A stretch of DNA of 64,000 nucleotides. Origin: Rhipicephalus microplus. Lineage: Eukaryota; Arthropoda; Arachnida; Ixodida; Ixodidae. A program made the translations under genes and the position numbers. The notes beneath the pieces were generated by a model, which saw only the letters and a list, made by a program, of their open reading frames with translations, was not told the DNA's origin and did not search any database. The stretch spans positions 75,014,417 to 75,078,416 of the forward strand of contig NC_134702.1 of assembly GCF_043290135.1 (NCBI RefSeq), read 5' to 3'. Shown here piece by piece: positions 57,388-64,000 of the stretch. Position 1 is the first letter of the stretch. The number at the start of each line of letters is the position of its first letter.

Positions 57388-57900
57388 TCACCTTGGACGA
57401 GCGAACCAGGAGCCACAGCCAAGCACTTGGGCTAACGCCCGACAGTGGACCTGGTGGCGGCGGTAGCTTCCCGCTGCCTCCGTGGAACGACGAAGCTTGA
57501 GATCAAGCAAAGCAGGCCGTTCCGATTCTTGACCTCTACCAGGCACTCGGGGCAAACCACGACCGTGACGCTGGCGAACTTCACGGGAAAGGCATTTTGC
57601 CGTGGTCCTGGTGAATTGCAAGTACCGCAATTCTTCGGATTGCAGGAGCAATGTTTCGTTGATTTTTAAGATTAACAGGTGTTTGAATAGTTCGGCAGTA
57701 ATAAAAGAAAACTGTGGAGCAACTAGTACCACTGGGGAATTTAAAGATGCCGAAGCGAGCAAGTCAGCAGTTTCATTTAGTGCCATTCCAGCATGCCCGG
57801 ATACCCAAAGAAACCGAACATCTGATAGCTACGTGGTACGAGAGACCAAAATATCCTGAGAAGAGGAGACTGCTTTACAGACGTTAAATGTGTACGAACA
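57388..57900 (-). pseudogene. LINE RNase H fragment
   Basis: The minus-strand frame gives FRFLWVSGHAGMALNETADL and LASASLNSP, the RNase H block ending in GH.G..GNE.AD..A. Downstream pieces (EELRYLQFTRTT, then frame changes) resemble the usual LINE C-terminus. It belongs with the RT fragment at 58521-58975. Confidence 0.65.
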
Positions 57901-58520
57901 TACAAAGCATCCGAAGTATTAATAGCTTTTATTGCTGAGAACCTAATTTTTGAAGAGCCAATGTATTAGCCAGGAATTGTGCGAGATAAATTCAAAGTCA
58001 CGCAATCTGAGCGCAAAACACCAATTAAGCTGATGAGAAAAAATGCCTACCTTCAGCCTTCTGAAGATTTTGCGTTGCATCCGTCGAAATTACTACATAA
58101 TTAGAAAAATGACTGAGATGGTCTTGGAGGAGGCCCTCCACCACATGCTTTGGAAGTAACTTGGCGTGTTTTGAAAAAATGACATCGATAATTAAGTCAA
58201 CCGACATCGAGAATAGGGTTTGGGGAGTCAAATGCTGGAAGGAAACGTGAAGATTTGATAACAGAGGCTCGACGAAAATGACTGGGGCTTTTTGATGATG
58301 ACACCACGGGCGCTTAAAGAAACTGAATATTTCATGAAAACTGTCTGTGAACAGTATAGGGGCTCATCGTAGAGTTTAAAAGTGTTTGCACTGTAAGCTG
58401 TCGAAATCTAGCATCAAGTGGAATGATTCGAGCTTCCAAATAAACCACGCTATTCGAAACACACCTAGGTAGCCCGAGACAAAGCCACAGAGCTTGCCTT
58501 TCTAGCAACTTAAGAAGTCT

Positions 58521-58975
58521 TCATTTGTACTCAGAACTTCGGCAAAACAAAACGCAACCATGCTCCAGAATTGGACGTACGTAAAGTTTGTATATCATAA
58601 GTAACGTATTCCTGCGCATCCCTGAATTCTTACTGCAAAACCGGCGTAGCAATCCTAAGTCGCTTTCTGCTTCACGGGTGCTTGATTCTATTTGTTGCTG
58701 CCAATTTAAATTGTCCAAGTAAACAATGCCAAGATATTTTAGTGCCGTTACTTGTGGAATCGGATTGTTTTGATAATGCAGTGAAAGAAATACGGGAACG
58801 GATAGAGGAAATACAAGCAGAGCACATTTGCTAACATTAAGCGAAAAAGACAGCCTGCCCAGCCATACCTCAAGCTCACTAAAATATGACTGTAAGCTAT
58901 AGTACAAAGTACTGATATCTCGGGATGACAAGAAACAAAAACATTATGGTCGGTGTAGATGTATAGAGGAACATT
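58521..58975 (-). pseudogene. LINE RT C-terminal fragment, cut by the gypsy insertion
   Basis: Reads YSLQSYFSELEVWLGRLSFS, LNVSKCALLVFP, TALKYLGIVYLDNLNWQQQI and LMIYKLYVRPILEHGCVLF, i.e. from the RT active-site neighbourhood to the thumb. In another frame just upstream PLYIYTDHNVFVS corresponds to a degenerate YADD box. The sequence ends at the LTR of the gypsy element, so the gypsy element landed in this older LINE. A 600-bp stretch without clear frames links it to the RNase H part. Confidence 0.7.
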
Positions 58976-58989
58976 TTTATGAACGGGAA

Positions 58990-59155
58990 TGGATGGTGTT
59001 ATGGCGTTTATTAGCAGGCACACAGCGAGTATAGACAATGGCGACAGTAACGGCCAAGCACGGACTCTAAGCGCGAGCAGCGTCCTTTTTCGGGTAGACC
59101 CACTAGAGAACACTTGAGAGTTTTACCCACTTCAGTGTTCGGCGGCTTCTCTACA
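58990..59155 (-). mobile_element. 3' LTR of the right-edge gypsy element
   Basis: On the minus strand the LTR starts TGTAGAGAAGCCGCCG at 59155, just after CGACCCCGGGGTGAT (polypurine-like), and contains TAATAAACGCC (polyadenylation signal, about 59002-59012). The far end is not fixed: somewhere around 58954-59001, because the partner LTR is outside the window. Confidence 0.65.
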
Positions 59156-59191
59156 ATCACCCCGGGGTCGAAAAGGGAGCCGTCTGGCGAC

Positions 59192-62100
59192 CTAGCAGCT
59201 TGTCACTACGATTGGGTCATAGTAAGCCTTCAGGCGCTCCACGTTGACTATGTCGCGCCCGCGGCGGCGCATGTCCGAAGATTGTTCAATTGGCTCGATA
59301 AGATAGTTGACCGGAGATGTGCGCTCGATCACACGGAAGGGACCTTCATATTTCGGAAGTAGTTTGGAAGAAAGGCCAGCTACAGAGGTCGGGATTGAGA
59401 GCCATACAAGGGAACCAGGAAGGAACGTAGGTTCAGAAGCGGTGGAGCCATCTCGAATACTCTTCTGCCGCTCTTGCTCATGCGTCGTAAATGTCTTGGC
59501 CAGCTCGCGACACTCTTCAGCAAGCCTGGCTGTCTCGGAAATAGGTGCACACTCAGATGGATCCGGCGTGTACGGGAGTATAGTGTCGATGGTGTGTGAC
59601 GGGTGCCTTCCGTACAGCAAGAAGAAAGGTGAAAAACCGGTCGTGCTCTGAGGGGCGGTGTTGTAGGCATAGGTGACGAAGGGCAGTATAGTATCCCAAT
59701 TCGTATGGTTGGCGGCGACGTACATCGAAAGCATGTCGCCGAGGGTGCGGTTAAAGCGTTCGGTCAGGCCATTCGTCTGCGGGTGGTAAGCAGTTGTTTT
59801 GCGGTGGACAGAATGGCACTCCATGAGAATGGCTTCGACGACTTCTGACAAGAAGACACGGCCTCGATCGCTGAGAAGCTCCTGAGGGGGACCATGGCGC
59901 AGTATAAATCGTTGCAGTAAGAAGGACGCAACATCACGCGCTGTAGCCGCAGGGATAGCGGCGGTTTCGGCGTATCGCGTTAAATGATCTACGGCGACGA
60001 TGGCCCAGCGGTTACCAGCCGACGTCAGAGGAAGCGGCCCATACAAATCGATACCTATGCGCCCAAACGGACGCTCAGGGCAAGGTAACGGTTGAAGACT
60101 GGCTGGCGACATGTGTGCTGACGGTTTGCGGCGTTGGCAAGCGAGGCAGGAGCGAACGAACTGCTGCACGTAGCGGTACATCCCGCGCCAGAAGTAGCGT
60201 TGTCGAATGCGACGGTAGGTTTTGAATACCCCAGAGTGCGCGCATTGCGGATCAGAGTGGAAGGATTCACAGATCTCTGACCGCAGACTGCGGGGTATCA
60301 CGAGTAACCACTGCCGGCCATCGGCGTCGTAATTGCGTCGGTGTAGAAGGCCGTCACGGATGGCGAAATGGCGAGCTTGACGACGCAAGGCACGCGTGGA
60401 TGGCGTTGCGGAAGGATCAGCGAGCAAGTCGATGAGCGGGCCGATCGAATTATCCTTTCGCTGTTCGGTAGCGATGATGTCAACATCAATGGCAGAAACT
60501 GCAGTCGAGGATACTGAGCAGAGCACATCACCTTCAGGCAGAGGGGAGCGCGAGAGGGCGTCGGCGTCAGCATGCTGGCGTCCGTTGCGGTAAAGCACGC
60601 GGATGTCGTAGTCTTGTAAGCGAAGAGCCCAACGGGCGAGACGGCCTGAGGGATCCTTCAATGATGAAAGCCAGCATAGTGCATGATGGTCGGTGACGAC
60701 ATCGAATGGGCGACCATACAAATAAGGTCGAAACTTTGTAAGGGCCCAGACGATCGCCAGGCACTCTTTCTCCGTGACGGTGTAGTTTGTCTCGGCTCTC
60801 GTGAGCGTACGGCTTGCATATGCTACGACATATTCAGGGAATCCGGGTTTGCGCTGCGCCAGGACAGCGCCGAGGCCTACACCACTGGCGTCTGTGTGCA
60901 CCTCCGTCGGGGCCGTAGGGTCGTAGTGGCGTAGAATGGGAGGAGACGTCAGCAAATGGCGGAGCTTCGCGAACGCGTCGTCGCACTCAGACGACCACGA
61001 ATTGAGGGGCCCGTTACTTCCAAGGAGCTTCGTCAGCGGTGATATAATCGTAGCAAAGTTTCGTATGAAGCGTCGGAAGTATGAGCACAGGCCAACGAAA
61101 CTACGCAGTTCTTTGACGGACGCAGGTTTGGGGAATTCAGCCACGGCCCGAAGCTTGGCTGGGTCAGCAAGAATGCCATCCTTAGACACGACGTACCCTA
61201 GGATGGTCAGTTGCCGTGCTGCAAAGCGGCACTTCTGCAGATTTAGTTGCAAGCCGGCATTGCTCACACGTGCGAAAACTTCTTTCAGACGTTGGAGATG
61301 CGTGGAGAAATCTGGGGCGAACACAACAACGTCATCGAGGTAACACAAGCACGTGTGCCATTTCAAGTTGCGCAGCACGGTGTCCATCATGCGCTCAAAG
61401 GTCGCAGGAGCATTACATAGACCAAACGGCATGACGTTGAATTCGTACAAGCCGTCGGGTGTGATGAACGCAGTCTTCGGTCGAGCGTCATCAGCCATGG
61501 GTACTTGCCAGTACCCCGAGCGCAGATCGAGAGAAGAAAAAAATTCGGCTCCGTGAAGGCTGTCAATTGCGTCATCGATGCGCGGCAGTGGGTAAACATC
61601 CTTGCGCGTGATCTTATTGAGCCGTCTGTAGTCCACACAGAACCGCACAGAACCATCTTTCTTCGCGACAAGAACAACAGGAGACGCCCAGGGACTGTCC
61701 GAGGGCCGAATAACGTCGCGTCTGAGCATATCATCAACCTGCTCGTTAATTTCCCGACGTTCAGCAGGCGACACGCGGTAGGGACGTTGCCGTAATGGTG
61801 GATGGGCACCAGTGTCGATACGATGTGTAACAGTGGACGCGCGACCGAGAGAACTTCGCCCGACATCGAAAGAAGAATGATATTCTCGCAGCAGGTCCAG
61901 AAGCTGGGAACGCTGTACCGACGTAAGATTGTCATCAATGTAGGGGCCGAATACATCAGGAGATGATGAATCATAAGTGGAAACAGCGCTGACAGTACAC
62001 GAACTGGGACAACGCGAGTCATCAGGTACGTCCAGGACTTGTGCGTTATCCACTGGTTCCACTCTGCCGAGACATTCCCCTCGAACCAAGGTAACAGTGT

Positions 62101-62704
62101 ACGGGGATGGGTTGGTCACAAAAATAGCGGCGTTGCTCTGGGTGATTTGCACGGTCGCGAAAGGTACTAGCAACCCTTTCCGTCGGCAAGCACGGTCGGA
62201 TGGCGAAACGAGCGCAATTGAGTCGGAGAGTCCAGCGCAGTAGACATGTACACCCATCGCTGAGCTTGGAGGCACTAAGGTGTCGTCTTTCACGAGAATC
62301 TTACTCAATTTTGAGGGACTGTCTTCCGGCGTCAAATGCGAGAAGGGTGAGAGTTCAATTTCGGCATTGGCACAATGGATGACGGCGTCGTTGCGGGAAA
62401 GAAAATCCCACCCCAGGATGACGTCATGAGAGCATGCAGGAATGATGATGAATTGGCCGACATACAGAACGTCCTGAACGACAACGCGAGCTGTGCACTC
62501 TGCTGAAGGATGGATACGATGTGAACCGGCAGTACGAAGGGACAACCCAGAAATCGGCGTCGTCACTTTTCGAAGCAAGCGGCAAAAGTTTTCGTCCATA
62601 ACGGATACTGCAGCTCCAGTGTCAATAAGAGCAGACGCATGAACACCGTCCACAAGCACGTCGATGACATTAGATGGGCGGCTCTGAGGGCTTTCACATC
62701 GCAA
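59192..62704 (-). CDS. Ty3/gypsy (Mag-like) Pol polyprotein, intact
   Basis: An uninterrupted 1170-codon frame; the frame extends upstream of 62704 across the gag stop in the -1 phase, so the listed start is only a reference. Domains in order: retropepsin (DTG at residues 28-30); RT about 280-500 with intact YLDD at 455-458; RNase H about 600-720 (D605, TEKECLA near 644-650, TDHH near 671); integrase about 800-1100, with HHCC finger (H816, H823, C853, C856) and DDE residues D886, D946 and E982; then a C-terminal region ending PIVVTSC. All catalytic residues I can check are present. It makes cDNA from the element RNA and inserts it; expressed as Gag-Pol by a probable -1 frameshift. Confidence 0.95.
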   Translation of the reverse strand: MRCESPQSRPSNVIDVLVDGVHASALIDTGAAVSVMDENFCRLLRKVTTPISGLSLRTAGSHRIHPSAECTARVVVQDVLYVGQFIIIPACSHDVILGWDFLSRNDAVIHCANAEIELSPFSHLTPEDSPSKLSKILVKDDTLVPPSSAMGVHVYCAGLSDSIALVSPSDRACRRKGLLVPFATVQITQSNAAIFVTNPSPYTVTLVRGECLGRVEPVDNAQVLDVPDDSRCPSSCTVSAVSTYDSSSPDVFGPYIDDNLTSVQRSQLLDLLREYHSSFDVGRSSLGRASTVTHRIDTGAHPPLRQRPYRVSPAERREINEQVDDMLRRDVIRPSDSPWASPVVLVAKKDGSVRFCVDYRRLNKITRKDVYPLPRIDDAIDSLHGAEFFSSLDLRSGYWQVPMADDARPKTAFITPDGLYEFNVMPFGLCNAPATFERMMDTVLRNLKWHTCLCYLDDVVVFAPDFSTHLQRLKEVFARVSNAGLQLNLQKCRFAARQLTILGYVVSKDGILADPAKLRAVAEFPKPASVKELRSFVGLCSYFRRFIRNFATIISPLTKLLGSNGPLNSWSSECDDAFAKLRHLLTSPPILRHYDPTAPTEVHTDASGVGLGAVLAQRKPGFPEYVVAYASRTLTRAETNYTVTEKECLAIVWALTKFRPYLYGRPFDVVTDHHALCWLSSLKDPSGRLARWALRLQDYDIRVLYRNGRQHADADALSRSPLPEGDVLCSVSSTAVSAIDVDIIATEQRKDNSIGPLIDLLADPSATPSTRALRRQARHFAIRDGLLHRRNYDADGRQWLLVIPRSLRSEICESFHSDPQCAHSGVFKTYRRIRQRYFWRGMYRYVQQFVRSCLACQRRKPSAHMSPASLQPLPCPERPFGRIGIDLYGPLPLTSAGNRWAIVAVDHLTRYAETAAIPAATARDVASFLLQRFILRHGPPQELLSDRGRVFLSEVVEAILMECHSVHRKTTAYHPQTNGLTERFNRTLGDMLSMYVAANHTNWDTILPFVTYAYNTAPQSTTGFSPFFLLYGRHPSHTIDTILPYTPDPSECAPISETARLAEECRELAKTFTTHEQERQKSIRDGSTASEPTFLPGSLVWLSIPTSVAGLSSKLLPKYEGPFRVIERTSPVNYLIEPIEQSSDMRRRGRDIVNVERLKAYYDPIVVTSC

Positions 62705-62739
62705 TAGCCTCGCAGTCCTTGCCTCGGGGACTGCGACGA

Positions 62740-62751
62740 CTAGTTTTCCCG
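62740..62751 (-). promoter_or_regulatory. Candidate -1 frameshift site at the gag-pol junction
   Basis: CGG GAA AAC TAG in the gag frame; the pol frame reads GGA AAA CTA. The gag stop is directly after GAAAAC. The same arrangement is at 25609-25620 and 17803-17814, and as GGAAATCTAG at 43250-43259. Confidence 0.5.
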
Positions 62752-64000
62752 CTCATGAGTAGCTGAACTTGGCCTCATGGGGGACAGGGAACGACGTCGT
62801 GGAGACGGCGACCTTCGAGGAGATGGACCTGGGCGAGACGGCGGTGGCATAGACGGTGGTTCGTCGTGATAGGGACGGCTGAGGTGGCCAGCACTAGGCG
62901 AAGAAATTCGAGCCGGCTGTACACGATGGCAATAACGGGCTACGTGACCAGCGTAACCACAGGCAAAGCAGATGGGCCGGTTGTCGGGTGTGCGCCATCG
63001 GTTCGCTGGGGTAGGTCTTGTCCATGACGCAAGAGCCGATGGACGGAACGGTGGCTGGAAAGGCTGCAGGGGGTGCTGGAGCTGAGTCTGAGAGGTCACG
63101 TCAACATACGTAGCCGGCGTAGCCGCTGCAAAGGATGGAGGTCGTGTGGCAGCTTCGGCGTAAGTCAGTGGGGCGGGCGGTTGAACGACTGGAGGCGGCC
63201 TGGCGACCACTTGGGCGTAACTTAAGGGCGCAGGGGCCGGAAGCTGCTGTGGTTGGTACGCAGGCATGACCTCCGCTATTTCCTGCTCAATTGCTCGGCG
63301 TATGGGTGGAAGAATAGCAGTGGCCGATTGCTGAGCAGCCGGTGGGTGGGCGAAGTGCAGGATAGAGAACTGCCGCGCGATTTCCTCACGTATGAAGGAC
63401 TTGAGGTCTGCCAGCAGTGCCACCTGATCACAGCTCGCCTCCAAGCCTGCAAGCCCTGCATCTCGTGGTGTGGAGCGACGGGTCATCGAACGCTGCCGGC
63501 GGAGCTCCTCATAGCTCTGGCACAGCGTGATGACCTCAGCTACTGTGCCTGGGTTTTTGGCAAGCAGCATCGTGAAGGCATCATCGTCAATGCCCTTCAT
63601 GACGTTCCGGATCTTGTCTGATTCGGACATGCTGTCGTTAGATTTCTTGCACAGGTCCAGGACATCTTCTATGTAACTGGTGAATGACTCACCGGCCTGC
63701 TGAGCGCGTTCGCGTAAGCGCTGCTCGGCTTGCAGCTTACGAACGGCAGGGCGGCCAAAAACGTTGGTGATAGCGGTCTTGAAATTGGACCAGGTTGCGA
63801 TATCGGACGCGTGGTTGTTGTACCACAAGCTCGCAACGCCCGCAAGGTAGAACACCAAGTTTGTCAACTTGCCGTCCTCGTCCCATTTGTTGGGCACGCT
63901 CACGCGCTCGTAAATAGCGAGCCAGTCCTCCACGTCAGTGCCATCGGCGCCCGTGAAGATGGGTGGATCTCGGATCCTGGGGACACCGGGACAAGGGGGT
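62740..64000 (-). CDS. Ty3/gypsy Gag, intact but 5'-partial at the window edge
   Basis: Open from the window edge (upstream residues include [20 protein letters not shown]) to GAA AAC TAG at 62740-62748. Capsid-like blocks are [20 protein letters not shown] and [19 protein letters not shown]. The long Pro/Gln-rich linker is followed by a zinc knuckle [14 protein letters not shown] (CX2CX4HX4C, residues 322-335 counted from 63933) and an Arg/Ser/Pro-rich tail. It assembles the particle and binds RNA. The start codon, 5' UTR, primer-binding site and 5' LTR lie beyond the right edge. Confidence 0.93.
   Translation of the reverse strand, partial: PPCPGVPRIRDPPIFTGADGTDVEDWLAIYERVSVPNKWDEDGKLTNLVFYLAGVASLWYNNHASDIATWSNFKTAITNVFGRPAVRKLQAEQRLRERAQQAGESFTSYIEDVLDLCKKSNDSMSESDKIRNVMKGIDDDAFTMLLAKNPGTVAEVITLCQSYEELRRQRSMTRRSTPRDAGLAGLEASCDQVALLADLKSFIREEIARQFSILHFAHPPAAQQSATAILPPIRRAIEQEIAEVMPAYQPQQLPAPAPLSYAQVVARPPPVVQPPAPLTYAEAATRPPSFAAATPATYVDVTSQTQLQHPLQPFQPPFRPSALASWTRPTPANRWRTPDNRPICFACGYAGHVARYCHRVQPARISSPSAGHLSRPYHDEPPSMPPPSRPGPSPRRSPSPRRRSLSPMRPSSATHEREN

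Overview
The window looks like repeat-rich, intergenic nuclear DNA from a hard tick (Ixodida). The main evidence is several copies of a tRNA-derived SINE that I recognise as the tick element Ruka. Long (TA)n arrays, CR1/I-like LINE fragments, Penelope-like tails and many Ty3/gypsy (Mag-like) and BEL/Pao fragments fit the same picture. I find no convincing host gene. Nearly all long open frames are retrotransposon gag/pol or run across repeat junctions.

Layout. 0-6.2 kb: (TA)n, a repeat with a tRNA-like module, three dispersed repeat families, a ~146-bp satellite and a 69-bp minisatellite. 7.0-10.4 kb: a BEL/Pao integrase region split by two DNA elements, one with ~31-bp inverted ends and an 8-bp target duplication, the other carrying a promoter-like segment and splice donors. 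10.45-16.1 kb: a gypsy integrase scrap, a dispersed repeat, an LTR pair with a 2-kb interior, and a gypsy 3' end with its LTR. 16.4-19.6 kb: a decayed gypsy gag-pol. 21.66-27.31 kb: a complete but mutated gypsy element, minus strand, with 286-bp LTRs, inserted inside a (TA)n array. 27.5-29.6 kb: a gypsy element lacking protease, RT and RNase H. 30.9-32.6 kb: a LINE end nested in a dispersed repeat. 34.5-36.5 kb: SINEs. 36.5-37 kb: two head-to-head Penelope-like tails with hammerhead-like cores between (TA)n arrays. 38.2-41 kb: a LINE with a 5' inversion nested in a TIR element, and a Ruka copy split by a second copy of that TIR element. 42.6-46.8 kb: a decayed gypsy element. 47-52.3 kb: LTR fragments, a third Penelope-like tail, and a gypsy integrase joined to part of its own LTR. 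57.4-59 kb: a LINE interrupted by a coding-intact gypsy element (59.0-64.0 kb, minus strand) whose gag runs off the right edge.

Shared biology. Four gypsy elements end gag at a GGAAA(A/T)CTAG motif with pol opening in the -1 frame, which suggests programmed frameshifting. Two elements keep uninterrupted reading of large pol regions, but only the one at the right edge looks coding-competent. The nesting gives relative ages: dispersed repeats and BEL/Pao are oldest; the split Ruka, the (TA)n-embedded gypsy element and the right-edge gypsy element are younger. Boundaries of repeats given here are by eye and usually uncertain by about 10-30 bp.
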